From: Closterium sp. NIES-65
Taxonomy: Eukaryota; Streptophyta; Zygnematophyceae; Desmidiales; Closteriaceae
Direction of reading: 5' to 3'
DNA: 64,000 bases
Assembly: GCA_948144175.1 (NCBI GenBank)
Contig: CANXME010002092.1
Coordinates: 372,001 to 436,000, forward strand
This document shows, one piece after another, positions 30,086 through 39,838 of the stretch. Both the position numbers and the translations under genes were made by a program. Numbering within the stretch: position 1 is the stretch's first letter; each line of letters begins with the position of its first letter. The notes under the pieces were generated by a model, which did no database searches, was not told the origin of the DNA, and was given only the letters and a program-made list of their open reading frames with translations.

Positions 30086-30211
30086 AGAATCAACAAGAGT
30101 GATTGAACTAGGAAAGAGTTGGGTACAAGTAGGAAGCCCTAAACTTATTGTACCCCATAGTAACTACCCCACTACAGCCTAAACAAACTGTAGCAGATAT
30201 GACATTTGACA
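30086..30211 (-). repeat. Solo LTR H (copia type) in chromovirus gag
   Basis: About 126 bp, minus-strand TGTCAAATGTC...GATTCT, related to the LTRs of C and D (shared TAGGCTGTAGTGGGGTA core). Flanks TTATC and GTATC match at 4 of 5 and keep the gag frame across the insertion. The distal terminus has lost the canonical CA. Internal sequence is absent, as expected from LTR-LTR recombination. Confidence 0.7.
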
Positions 30212-30415
30212 GTATCCGCCTCGGAGCAAGCTCACATGAAGTTGCGTGCCTTGTCGCAGATGGCATCTGTCCAAGACTACACAGCGTCATTTATGGACCT
30301 CGCCGACCAAGTCGATGACATGTCGGAAGCAGAGCGGTTGGATAAATACATCAGCAGCCTCAAGTACGAAATTCAATACGAGGTTCGCAGGGGCAGCCCG
30401 ACATCATTCCTATAA
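30212..30415 (+). pseudogene. Chromovirus K Gag, C-terminal piece
   Basis: Continues the gag frame with VSASEQAHMKLRALSQ, then VQDYTASFMDLADQVDDMS and LKYEIQYEVRRGSPTSFL, a typical end of the Retrotrans_gag domain. It stops at 30,415 where the truncated element D begins. The zinc knuckle expected downstream is missing. Confidence 0.75.
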
Positions 30416-30422
30416 ACAATAC

Positions 30423-30472
30423 GATTCAATCATTCCTGTTAGTTCAATCATTCCTGTTCGTTCATTCCAACA
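30423..30472 (+). repeat. Element D 5' LTR remnant
   Basis: About 50 bp ending CGTTCATTCCAACA, matching the last part of the 3' LTR. It contains a short tandem duplication of TTCAATCATTCCTGTT. Confidence 0.75.
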
Positions 30473-31208
30473 TGGTATAGAGCAGGTCCTTCGCTAGGAC
30501 CGTTTTTTTTTAGGGCCCACCACTACCTACCTACCTACCTACCTACCTGCGCCCTAGGGCGCCTCGTGTTCACGGCCCCCTAAGGCCCCGCGACCCGCGA
30601 CCCGCCCCTTAGCGACCTGCGCGCCGCCCCTTAAGGCCCCGTTGGCCCACGCGCTCGCCCCTTACAGCCCCGCGCTCGCCCCTTAGCAACCCCGTCGGCC
30701 CCGCGATCGCCCCTAACGGCCCCGTTGGCCCCGCGCTCACCTCCCTAGAGGCCCCCCGTCGGCCCCGCACTCGCCCCTAGAGGCCCCGTACGGCCCCGCG
30801 CTAGCCCCTAGAGGCCCCTTTACGGCCCTGGGCTTGCCCCTAGAGGCCCCGAACGGCCCCACGCTCGCACCTACCGGCCCCTCTACGGCCCCGCGCTCGC
30901 CCCTACAGGCCCCGAATGGCCCCGCGCTCGCCCTTAGCGGCCCCGCGCTCGCCCCTAAAGGCCCCGAACGGCCCCGCGCTCTCCCCTAGAGGCCTCGAAC
31001 GGCCCGTGACCGCCACAGCCCCTCCAGGACCGAGCCGAGCCGCGCGACCGAACCGAGCCGCCCAGTACGAGCCGAGCCGCGCGACCCGAGCCGAGCCGCG
31101 CAACCCGAACCGAGCCGCGCCGCCCTACCCGAGCCGTGCCGCCCTACCTGAACCGAGCCGCCCTACCTCCCTCATCCTCCTACTCCTACTGCTGCTCCTA
31201 CTGCTCCT
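30473..31208 (+). repeat. Element D PBS and GC-rich leader
   Basis: PBS TGGTATAGAGCAGG at 30,473-30,486, then a CTAC tetranucleotide run (about 30,521-30,548), then imperfect units of about 20-30 bp on CCCCTAGAGGCCCCG/ACGGCCCCGCGCTCG to 31,010, and GAGCCGAGCCGCG repeats up to the gag ATG. No gene. Confidence 0.75.
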
Positions 31209-32282
31209 ATGGCTAGCCCACATGTGCTAGTTCTCGATGCTGAGGGCCGCCCAGTGAAGTTCGACACCTGGCTAGATGACCTGCACCTCTATCTACAGCT
31301 CACTGCCAAGGACGACATCTCACTGTACGACCACGCCCTAGGCCATGTCACTGCCCCTGCTGCTACTGCTGACAGCACTCCCCGCTCCAAGTGGCAGACT
31401 CGTGATGCCCACGCTCACTTCGCTATTCGCAACTCCCTGCCGATAGATGAGCGCGAGCACTTTGGCCAGCACAAGATTGCACAGGCACTGTACACAGCTG
31501 ACATTGCTCGCTACTCCTCACCTGCCTCTGCTGCGCTAGGCCGTCTCTTCCTCCCCTACCTGTTTCCCGACCTGGCCTCGTTCCACACAGTCGCTGACCT
31601 TATCACGCACCTCCGTACTAGTGAGGCCCGCTTCCGTGCCGCCATGCCCGATGAGTTCCTTGCACGCACCCCCCCCCACTCTGGCTCACTCTCTACCACC
31701 TAGTCACCCGCCTCCCTGACACTCTGCGTGCTGTCAAGGATCACTTCCTAGCTCGCTACCCCACTGAGCTCACCATTGCCCTCCTCGAGAAGGAACTGCT
31801 TGCAGCTGAGACTAGCATAGTAGCTGTAGGTGCCTCTCGTGGCGACCCCCGTACCCCGTTCTTTGAGGGGTGTTCTCCTTCCCCCCTTCTTCCCTCTATC
31901 GCCTCTGCTGCTGCTGTCGACCTCCTTGGTGCTGAGAAGGTCGGTACTGCGTCTGCTTCGAGCGGGCGCCGCAGCGGCAGGGGCAAAGGGGGCAAGGGCG
32001 GTGGCGCTGACGATGGGGAGGCGGTGGTGGGGGCGGTGGCGGCGGTGGGGGTGGTGGCACGACTGGAGGGGCTAGTGGCAGCGGTGGGGGTGGTGGCGGC
32101 AGCGGCGGGGGAGGTGGCAGGAGCGGAGGCGGTGGTGGGGGTGGGGGTGGACGCGGCGGCAGCAGGGGTTGGGGTGGTCGAGGAGGTGGCGGCGGCGGTG
32201 GTGGTCGTGGGGGCACTGGCGGTGGCCAGGGCCAGCAGCACACTCCGTCGTCCCAGGAGGTCCGTGAGTGGTACTCTCAGCA

Positions 32283-32338
<56 letters not shown>

Positions 32339-32586
32339 GGCTTTAGCTGCACGTACGTCATTCGCACTGGTGACCGCACTGGTCAGCCGTGTGGGGGACC
32401 GCACGCCACACAACGCTGCTTCGCTCGTCTCAACGACGCTCGGCGTGTTCAGTTCCTTCAGGCCACTGAGCTGCCCCGCTGGATTGATCTCCTGAAGAAG
32501 GGGATTGATATCTATGCTCTAGACTTTGATGCTATTCTCACTGCTATGTATGTGATGTCTACTAGTGGAGAGGGTGCTGAGTACCT
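31209..32586 (+). pseudogene. Element D Gag and zinc knuckle, frameshifted
   Basis: ATG 31,209. The first 155 codons match C Gag up to FLARTPP. A length change in the C run at about 31,670 shifts frame. The downstream frame (LTLYHLVTRLPDTLRAV, EGCSPSPLLP) runs to the glycine-rich region, where further shifts occur. After EVREWYSQH comes the 54-base G run, which leaves the wrong phase for the following knuckle CTYVIRTGDRTGQPC-x3-H-x4-C. Another small change near 32,612 precedes the protease. Confidence 0.83.
32284..32337 (+). repeat. Uninterrupted poly-G run of 54 bases inside element D gag
   Basis: Counted directly: G from 32,284 to 32,337 between CAC and TGG. Related copy C has a much shorter run at the same place. 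54 is in the wrong phase for the downstream knuckle frame; 53 or 56 would be in phase. Confidence 0.9.
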
Positions 32587-33969
32587 GTGTGTGCCGCCCG
32601 ACCCGGGCATTGTGCTTGTGCATCTGCCCCCCCTGGTACTGAGTCGACTGCAGCACCGCACACCTTCACACTGGACTCAGGTGCTTCTCGCTGCTTCTTT
32701 TGTGATCGCACTGCCCTTGAGCCACTTGCTCGGCCAGTTGCTGTCTCCCTCGCTGACCCCTCTGGGGGTCCGGTCATTGCGACCTCCTCCACTGTCCTCC
32801 CCTGTTCTGCGGTCCCGTCGAGCACATTGTCAGGTCTCCACCTCCCCTCGTTCTCTACGAACTTGGTGGTAGGATGTGCGCTCCAGGACGGGGGTGTTCA
32901 CCAGTTCACCCCTGCCTACGAGCACGTGACACACTGCACGTGTGCTCGGACGGGCCGTCACTTGGCTACCTTCATTTGGCAGCCGGGGTCGGACCTGTTC
33001 ACACTGACCATTGAGTCCCCTCAGGTCGCTGCGTCTGCGTCTGCGTCCGCGTCAGGTCAGCTGTCGGCCCCCTGCTCGTGTCGCTCTCTGGCTCACGAGA
33101 CTGTCCTCTGGCACCACCGCCTTGGCCACCCGTCTGTGCAGCGGCTTCGTGCCATGCACTCCCGGTACCTTGTCTCTGGCCTTCCCAGGGTCCTTCCTCC
33201 CCTCCCTCCCTCACCTGCTCCTACCTGTCTTCCCTGTATCGAGGGGCGGCAGCGCGCCGCTCCTCACTCCTCCTCGTTTCCCCCGACGACTGCTCCCTTG
33301 CAGACGCTCCACATGGACGTGTGGGGCCCAGCCCGCGTCTGTGGTCAGGGTCAGGAGAGGTACTTCCTGATAGTTGTTGACGATTACTCGCGCTACACCA
33401 CGGTCTTCCCCTTGCGCACCAAGGGTGAGGTCCCTAAAGTCTTGATCCCTTGGATCCGCAGAGCCCGTCTCCAGCTCAACGAGCGTTTCCACTCGGACTT
33501 TCCTGTCCTTCGTCTGCACTCTGACAGAGGTGGTGAGTTCTCCTCCAACCTCTTGGCAGCCTACTGTGCTGAGCACGGCATTGAGCAGTCGTTCACGCTT
33601 CCGGCCTCTCCACAGCAGAATGGGGTTGCGGAGCGCCGCATTGGCCTGGTCATGGAGGTCGCCCGTACCTCCTTGATCCATGCAGCTGCCCCCCACTTTC
33701 TGTGGCCGTTTGCGGTCCGGTACGCTGCGCATCAGCTCAACCTCTGGCCACGTGTCTCCTTGCCGGAGACCTCGCCCACACTGCTGTGGAAGGGGGAGGT
33801 TGGCGATGCGTCGCGTTTCCGGGTCTGGGAATCTCGAGCTTTTGTCCGCGATACGTCTGCGGACAAACTCTCCTCCCGTGCTGTTCCCTGCGTCTTCCTC
33901 GGCTTTGTCCCGGACGCGCCTGGTTGGCAGTTTTACCACGCCACCTCGCGCCGAGTCTTGCCCTCTTAG
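32587..33969 (+). CDS. Element D protease-integrase open segment
   Basis: 461 codons open. The Gag-derived start is out of phase until about 32,614. Protease LDSGASRCFFCD is followed by HQFTPAYEHVTHCTC, GAG-pre-integrase HHRLGHPS and CLPCIEGR, and the integrase core with MDVWGPA, LHSDRGGEF and NGVAERR. The frame ends at a TAG (33,967) in RRVLPS where other copies have Gln-Asp. All three catalytic acidic residues are present. Confidence 0.87.
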   Translation: MCAARPGHCACASAPPGTESTAAPHTFTLDSGASRCFFCDRTALEPLARPVAVSLADPSGGPVIATSSTVLPCSAVPSSTLSGLHLPSFSTNLVVGCALQDGGVHQFTPAYEHVTHCTCARTGRHLATFIWQPGSDLFTLTIESPQVAASASASASGQLSAPCSCRSLAHETVLWHHRLGHPSVQRLRAMHSRYLVSGLPRVLPPLPPSPAPTCLPCIEGRQRAAPHSSSFPPTTAPLQTLHMDVWGPARVCGQGQERYFLIVVDDYSRYTTVFPLRTKGEVPKVLIPWIRRARLQLNERFHSDFPVLRLHSDRGGEFSSNLLAAYCAEHGIEQSFTLPASPQQNGVAERRIGLVMEVARTSLIHAAAPHFLWPFAVRYAAHQLNLWPRVSLPETSPTLLWKGEVGDASRFRVWESRAFVRDTSADKLSSRAVPCVFLGFVPDAPGWQFYHATSRRVLPS

Positions 33970-36075
33970 GACGTCACTTTTGACGAGTCCGTCCCCTACT
34001 ACCGCCTCTTCCCCTACCGCACTGCCCCGCTCCCCCCCCCCCCCCTCTCTTCCTCGCGCCAGGTGCTGCTGTCGTAGACCCCCTCCCCCCTCAGGATGCC
34101 GCTCCCTCAGGTGTGTCTCAGGTAGACCCGGTTGAGCCTGTTGAGGTAGCTGTCGACTCTCGTCCTGCTGCGGGTGCGGAGCCTGGGGGTGTGGAGCTTA
34201 GGGGTGCGAAGCCTAGGGGTGCTGAGCCTGGGGGTGCGGAGCCTGGGGGTGCGGAGCCTGGGGGTGCTGAGCCTGCGGGTACTGAGCCTGGGGGTGCTGA
34301 GCCTGGGGGTGCTGAGCCACAGAGTCCGGAGTCTGGGGGTTCTGAGTCTGGAGGTGCTGAGCCTGGGAGTCCTACACCTGGAGGCGCCCTCTCCTTGGAG
34401 CAGCTGCGTGAGTGGTACTTCTAGTACTGCACCCTCAGGAGAGGTACCTCTGCAGCCAGGCGTACTACTGGGACTGGTGCTAGTGCTTCTCCTCCTAGTC
34501 AGGAGCTCCCCTCCCGTGAGCGGTTCCGTGAGTGGTACGAGCGGCACTGCACTCTTCGGAGTGGCGCGTCTGGTGTCGCGGACCCCGCTGCTGCTGGTGG
34601 TGCTGCTGGTGGTGGAGACTCTCCTGGTGCTGCTGGTGCTGTGGCCCCAGAGGTTGGAGCTGCTTCTGGTGCTGCGGACCCGGGCGTTGGAGCTCCGGCT
34701 GGTGCTGAGGACCCGGGCGCTGGTGCTGCTGCTGGTGCTGAGGACCCGGGCGTTGAAGCTGCTGCTAGTGCTGAGGACCCTGGCGCTGGTGCTGTGGAGT
34801 CGGGCGTTGGAGCTGCTGCTGGTGCTGAGGACCCTGGCGCTGGTGTCTCTGCTGGTTCTGGAGTCACTGCACGGCCGCGGCCGTACTTCGTTCCGCTCCT
34901 TCAGCAGGTTCTTGGTCAGCTCCCTCCTCCTTGTCCTCCTCCCTCATGAGGGTGTCCTCAGTCTGTCCAGTTGCAGGCGCAGCTACCGTCTGTCTCCTCT
35001 CTCCCTGGTCCTGCTCCTTACGCTGGTCCGACTGGAGGTCTTACTGAGCGTCGTGAGCCTGAGTCTCGTCCTGCGTCGCCTGAGTCTCGTCGTGCGTCGC
35101 CTGTCCGTACTGCTCTCACTAGTAGTCGTGTCCCGCGTCAGTGTCTTCCTGCTGTCCCAGGCACTCACCGGATGGCGCTTCGTCCTTCCACTGCTCCACA
35201 GCGTGTCCCAGTGCCGTCTCCTCCTGTGTCCTCTCTACCTGCTCTTGCTGACCCGAGGTCAGACTCCCTTCGTGCTGCCAGTCCTACTGTCACGCGTCTC
35301 CTGGCTACTGTTGTCACTGACACTTCCTTTGAGTCCGCTGCTGCGTCTGCCTTAGTTGCTGAGCTTGTCGACTTTGCTGCCACCTTTCGTCTAGACTACG
35401 CCGCTAGCCTGGTTGCTGAGTCTGAGTCTGTCTGTCCTCCGTCCGTCGGGGGTGAGTGTGCTCTTGGCACTGACATCCTTGAGGACAGGCAGGAGGAGTT
35501 TGAGTGCTTTGCTGCCGCTTTGCCCCATCTCGTGTCCATGCTTGTTGCCCCTGAGGGAGACCCGGATGCACCAGACATCCCGACCCCACGCTCTTACGCA
35601 GAGGCGATGGCCGGTCCCTACTCCTCTCGGTGGCAGACAGCCATGGACACAGAGATGGCTTCCTAGAAGTCCACAGGCACCTACGTCGACGAGGTTCCCC
35701 CGCTTGGGGCGAACATCGTCAGTGGCATGTGGATTTATAGGGTGAAGCGGCCGCCGGGCTCTCCGCCTGTCCTCAAGGCGCGTTACGTTGCACGAGGATT
35801 CAATCAGCGAGAGGGAGTTGACTTCTTCCAGACCTTCTCCCCGACCCCGAAGATGACCACTCTTCGGGTTCTGCTGCACGTCGCCGCTCAGCGTGACTAC
35901 GAGCTCCACTCTCTTGACATCAGCACTGCTTTCCTACAGGGCAGCCTGCACGAGGAGATCTGGCTGCGCCGCCCACCTGGCTTCACTGGGTCGCTCCCTC
36001 CTGGTACCCAGTGTAGCCTCTGATGGCCAGTCTACGGTCTCCGCCAGGCGCCCCGTGAGTGGCACGACACACTGA
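33970..36075 (+). pseudogene. Element D linker and N-terminal RT
   Basis: Begins DVTFDESVPYYRLFPYRT, then a shift in a C run at about 34,035. The next frame (34,113-34,424) is a GGAEP pentapeptide linker ending LSLEQLREWYF and TAG. The frame then continues with a second copy-like SRERFREWYERH and GAGAxxGAEDP repeats, the ARPRPYFVPLLQQVLG block, TAG (about 34,949), a Ser/Pro region and RT up to TEMAS-TAG (35,665) and CSL-TGA (36,023). RT stops at WHDTLRT, where about 240 bp are missing relative to A. Confidence 0.83.
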
Positions 36076-36919
36076 GGACTACACCATCACCATGACTCAG
36101 TCACACATGGTGCAGCAGGTCCTTCAGCGCTTCCGCTTCACGTACTCCTCGCCTCAGCCCACTCCTCTGCCTACCGGTCACTCGCTCTCAGCTTTTCCTT
36201 CGGATGAGTCCGTAGAGCCGAGTGGCCCGTATCCAGAGCTTGTGGGTTGCCTCATGTACCTGATGACCTGCACTCGACCTGGCCTTGCATGCCCTCTTAG
36301 CATTCTTGCACGCTATGTCGCTCCCGGCCGTCACCGGAAGGAGCACATGGATGCAACTAAGAGGGTGTTGCGCTACTTGTGCTGTACGTCAGGCATGGGG
36401 CTAGTGCTTGGAGGGCGAGACCCAGTTGTTCTCACTGGGCACTCAGACGCTTCTTGGGCAGATGACCAGGCTACTCAGCGGTCGTCTCAGGGTTACACCT
36501 TCAGTCTTGGCTCTGGTTCAGTTTCTTGGCGTTCTACTCGCTCTTCTTCTGTTCTCAGCTCCTGTTGTGAGGCTGAGATCTACGCCACAGCCATGGCGGC
36601 CCAGGAGCTACGCTAGCTCACCTACTTGCTGGCCGACCTTGGAGAGCGGCCTCGTTCTCCTCCAGTGCTGTACGTCGACAACAAGGCAGCCATTGCCTTG
36701 TGTCAGGAGCACAGACTGGAGCACAGAACGAAGCACATTGCTCTGCGCTACTTCCTTGCTCGAGAGCTACAGCAGCATGGTCAGCTTCGTCTACGTTACG
36801 TGGCCTCTGAGGCCAACACTGCTGATGTGTTCACCAAGGCGCTTCGGCCTTGTGACCATCAGCGCTTTTGCACTCTTCTAGGCCTTGTGCCTACTGGACC
36901 TCACTTGCTTACTTCTTGA
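36076..36919 (+). pseudogene. Element D RT C-terminus and RNase H
   Basis: Joins in frame at TITMTQSHMVQQVLQRF, so the deletion removed the YVDD region but kept the phase. RNase H carries GHSDASWADDQ, SCCEAEIYAT, an in-frame TAG at 36,616 in ELR-LTY, then YVDNKAAIALC and RTKHIALRYFLA, ending VPTGPHLLTS. It cannot encode an active RT. Confidence 0.87.
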
Positions 36920-37130
36920 GTCTGTTTGTACTGTGATCTCTATGTATATATATGTATCAGCATGTTTACTCTTGCTAGGTTGTGATCATTGTACCTCTTG
37001 TTCTATTATAAACCTGCATGTGAACTGGTCTTGTGACCACTTGCTTGTGCTCGGAATTTGTGTGGTATCCTTGCTTTGCCTTGACTGGTCTTGTGACCCC
37101 TAGTTCTCCCCCAGTTCGCCTATGGGGGTG
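36920..37130 (+). other. Element D 3' UTR and polypurine tract
   Basis: About 211 bp related to the A/B 3' UTR, with ATGTATATATATG repeats, ending in the conserved C-run, loop and TATGGGGGTG hairpin. Confidence 0.75.
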
Positions 37131-37262
37131 TGTGAAACATTATATATGTTGTGTTAGTTTAGGCTACAGTGGGTTAGCCTATAGGGGGTACACAATTCTA
37201 GGGTTAGGTACTTGTACTGATTTCACTATTAGTTCAATCATTCTTGTTCGTTCATTCCAACA
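37131..37262 (+). repeat. Element D 3' LTR
   Basis: 132 bp, TGTGAAACAT...TTCCAACA. Confidence 0.88.
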
Positions 37263-37839
37263 CTTGCAGCCCCGTCGCCGCCCCTAACGGCCCCGTCGCC
37301 GCCCCAATCGGCCCCGTCGCCGCCTCCAGCGGCCCCATCGCCGCCCCTTGCGGCCCCATCGCCGCCCCTAACGGCCCCGTCGCCGCCCCTATCGGCACCG
37401 TCGTCGCCTCCAATGGCCCCGTCGTTGCCCCCTTTCGGCCCTGCCCCGGCCCAGCCCCGGCCATGCTCGGTCGCCTGTCGCGGCGCACCGGGGGCACGTG
37501 CACCCCCCCCCCCCCCCCCCTCTTTTCCCATCGCCTATCGGGGCGACCTTGGAGGGGGGGGGGGGGCGAGCGCCCCCCCTTCTGCCGCCTGCTTTGGCGC
37601 CCTGGGAGGCCGCGCGTCGCCCCCCCCCCCCTTTCCCCCCCCCCCCCGTAACCTCCCTACCCGCCATCCCGCCCTGCCCTGTGTTAGGGTTTTGGGGTGG
37701 CGAGTAGGGGGTGGCGGGTGTGTGGTCTCCTCTGCTCCTCCTCCTCCTCTGTCTCCCACTACTGCAGCTGCCGCTGAGGGGGGTGGGTGTGTGGGAGTCG
37801 ATGGAGTGGTGTTAGGGAGTGGGGTGTGAGTGAACCTAG

Positions 37840-37980
37840 TGTCAGTAGATCTGCACTGTGGATGCCCGATTGATCCTGGAGAGGGTTACAGGCGCGTTTG
37901 CCTGGGGGGTTATGGGCGCACTGATCCGCTACTGAAACAAGCCCTTTTATCCCAATGGTCTAGTGGTTGGGATTTTGACA
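37840..37980 (+). repeat. TRIM left LTR
   Basis: 141 bp, TGTCAGTAGATC...GATTTTGACA. Confidence 0.95.
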
Positions 37981-38020
37981 TGGTATCAGAGCGCTCTCGG
38001 GTTCGATTCCCAGTGTATGC
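37949..38020 (+). promoter_or_regulatory. tRNA-Glu-like segment with A and B boxes across the TRIM LTR/PBS junction
   Basis: A box TGGTCTAGTGG at 37,956-37,966 and B box GGTTCGATTCC at 38,000-38,010 start 44 bases apart, the spacing of an intronless tRNA. The 5' part TCCCAATGGTCTAGTGG and the T-arm-like part resemble tRNA-Glu. The acceptor and anticodon arms do not pair well, so a working tRNA is unlikely. A Pol III promoter role is inference. Confidence 0.6.
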
Positions 38021-38074
38021 ACATGTAGGCTGTTGCCGCTGTGCTTAGTCTTGGGCCTCCCAGTGTTGGGGGGG

Positions 38075-38215
38075 TGTCAGTAGATCTGCACTGTGGATGC
38101 CCGATTGATCCTGGAGAGGGTTACAGGCGCGTTTGCCTGGGGGGTTATGGGCGCACTGATCCGCTACTGAAATAAGCCCTTTTATCCCAATGGTCTAGTG
38201 GTTGGGATTTCGACA
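38075..38215 (+). repeat. TRIM right LTR
   Basis: 141 bp, two T/C differences from the left LTR. It has the A box but no following B box. Confidence 0.95.
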
Positions 38216-38220
38216 CCTAG

Positions 38221-38681
38221 GGTGCAGCAAGGGGTGTGTGAAAGGGGGATGCTGTGGGAGTGGAACTAGGGTTTGAGCAGGGGGTGTGTGTTGAGGGGTG
38301 TGGGGCAGCTGGAGGAGGTTGTGTGAAGGTAGCTGTCGTGTCGCCTGCAGCGCCAGTAGTTCGTTGCCCTTGCTTCGGTAGCCAGTGAGCCTATTGCACC
38401 AGTCGCCAGTGGGTCCGTTGCTCCTGCCGCTCGTCTATAGCCGCGGAGCCAGTTACTCCAGTAGTCCATCGCCCTTGCTTCGGTAGCCACTGAGTCAGCC
38501 GCTCCTGTGCCCGTGCCTCTGCAGGTTCAGTCGTTGCCTCCCATCTTCTCTCCCTCCACAGTTCCTCCTCCTCCTCACTTGCTTGCTGTGATTAACTCTA
38601 GCTTTGCTCGCTATTGTGAACTCCTGCTCTATGCATGCTTGCTCATTGTGCTTATTACACCCCACTTTGGCTATGGGGGTT
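38221..38681 (+). other. Element I distal interior and 3' UTR
   Basis: About 460 bp without a gene. It continues the I/J internal sequence after the TRIM, with repeated GTAGCCA.TGAG and TTGCTCCTG-like units (38,340-38,520), and ends in the C-run/TATGGGGGT polypurine hairpin. Confidence 0.65.
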
Positions 38682-38813
38682 TGTCAGAATGTTATTATCT
38701 AGCCTGTAGTGGGGTGCTCTATAGCGAGTACAACCTTGTTAGGGTTTGCTATATGTATCCCAACTGCTGCTAGTGAAACTCCTCTCTCTCTTCTTCATTT
38801 CTCATTCCTCACA
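38682..38813 (+). repeat. Element I 3' LTR
   Basis: 132 bp, TGTCAGAATG...CCTCACA, homologous to the J LTRs. Telo-box TTAGGGTTT is present. Confidence 0.85.
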
Positions 38814-39838
38814 GGGGCCAGCCATAGCCCCTTCAACTTGGCAACAACAAAAAAATGCAAGCTGCAACTTGACAGGTGTTTGCCCGAAATCGACGCTCGC
38901 CTCTGGCGATAACGGAAGAAACACGGACGGCCAGGATCGAATGCGGCGACGTTTTTGGTTTCAGCATGAAGTTCCTCGCGACGACACTGGATGGCTGCGA
39001 CGTGCTGCTAGGATGTGATTGGTTGCGACAGCACAACCCCGTCATTGACTGGACAATAGGATTGTGCAGCATCAATAAGCACGAGGGGCTCACAAAATTA
39101 CATGCATGGACTCCTGACTACATCCAAGCCACGTGCATCAAAGCTATCACTAAAGCTCGCCACTTAAACCGAGGCGCACAGCTGTTCGCTGTTTGCTTAC
39201 CCGAGTTGGCAATTGACACCGATGGAAAGGACATCGAGAAGCTGTGTGGAGCTGTACCGCCGGATTTGGCGGAGCTGATTCGAAGGTACCCCGACATCTT
39301 CCCTGACAACCTGCCACCTGGACTGCCACCCGAGAGACCTGAGGACCACAAAATCTAGCTGGAACCTAGCGTGCAACCAACTGTTCGGACACAGTGGCGG
39401 TTGACCCAGCCGGAATACGAGGAGTTGCGAAGTCAAATTGATGCACTATTGGAGAAAGGATTCATCCGGGCCAGCACGTCTCCCTTCGCAGCACCGATCC
39501 TGTTCACCCCGAAGAAAGACGGCGGGCTTCGCATGCGCATCGACTATTGCGCGTTGAACCGGGTGACCATCAAGTCTCGCTACCCAATCCCACGAACCTA
39601 TGACCTCCTCGACCAACTTCGCGGCGCTCGATATTTCTCAAAGATTGACTTACGTGGCGGTTACCACCAGATTCGAGTCTTCGCCGACAATTGTCACAAG
39701 ACTGCGTTTCGCACACGCTACAGGAGTTACGAATTCACGGCGATGCCTTTCGGCCTCATGAACGCGCCTTCGACATTTCAGTTGACAATGAACAGCGTTT
39801 TTCAGGATCTTCTAGACCGATGTGTCATCGTCTACTAA
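38814..39838 (+). pseudogene. Chromovirus K protease end and reverse transcriptase
   Basis: Starts inside the aspartic protease (the CDVLLGCDWLRQHNPVIDW block marks its end), followed by the spacer to DLAELIRRYPDIFPDNLP and the gypsy RT. A TAG at 39,356 lies just before LEPSVQPTVRTQWRL. RT shows PILFTPKKDGGLRMRIDYCALN, FSKIDLRGGYHQIR, YEFTAMPFGLMNAPSTFQ, and ends VIVY-TAA-DD: the stop replaces the variable residue of the Y-x-D-D catalytic motif. The N-terminal protease with its DSG site is missing. Confidence 0.88.

Larger units (their letters stand above)
30423..37262 (+). mobile_element. Element D: Ty1/copia element with truncated 5' LTR
   Basis: About 6.8 kb in family with C (Gag starts MASPHVLVLDAEG). 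The 5' LTR retains only about 50 bp before the PBS, while the 3' LTR is complete (37,131-37,262). No TSD can be found. A deletion at the left end probably removed most of the LTR, part of chromovirus K gag and the 5' end of element I. The coding region has frameshifts in C and G runs, a 54-base poly-G, several stops, and a deletion that removes the RT catalytic motif. Confidence 0.87.
37840..38215 (+). mobile_element. TRIM: 376-bp terminal-repeat retrotransposon in miniature
   Basis: Two 141-bp LTRs (37,840-37,980 and 38,075-38,215) differ at two positions. The 94-bp interior has an exact tRNA-Met PBS (TGGTATCAGAGC, 37,981-37,992) next to the left LTR and a polypurine tract (GTTGGGGGGG) next to the right LTR. 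The TSD is CCTAG on both sides (37,835-37,839, 38,216-38,220). Element J preserves the unoccupied site. There is no coding capacity, so its proteins must come from another element. It carries a tRNA-like segment across the LTR/PBS junction. Confidence 0.95.
37263..38813 (+). mobile_element. Element I: non-autonomous LTR element (5' truncated), family of J
   Basis: Repeat leader (GCCCCGTCGCCGCCCCT units, 37,263-37,440), C and G homopolymer runs, a non-coding internal region, a 3' UTR with the shared polypurine hairpin and a 3' LTR (38,682-38,813). It matches J (44,968-46,768) in opposite orientation over the internal region and LTR, and has no retroelement protein. The 5' LTR is absent, probably lost with the D insertion/deletion. 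A TRIM is inserted at 37,840. Confidence 0.8.

Noticed and set aside
33211-33939. Minus-strand ORF opposite D integrase, and similar antisense ORFs opposite other integrases
   Set aside because: Antisense shadows of a conserved GC-rich coding region; the plus-strand frame carries the catalytic motifs.
37244-37829. Pro-rich open frames in the 5' part of element I
   Set aside because: Homopolymer and repeat translation; not conserved with J in frame.
37949-38020. A functional tRNA-Glu gene
   Set aside because: A and B boxes are good, but acceptor and anticodon stems do not pair and the PBS occupies the anticodon region.
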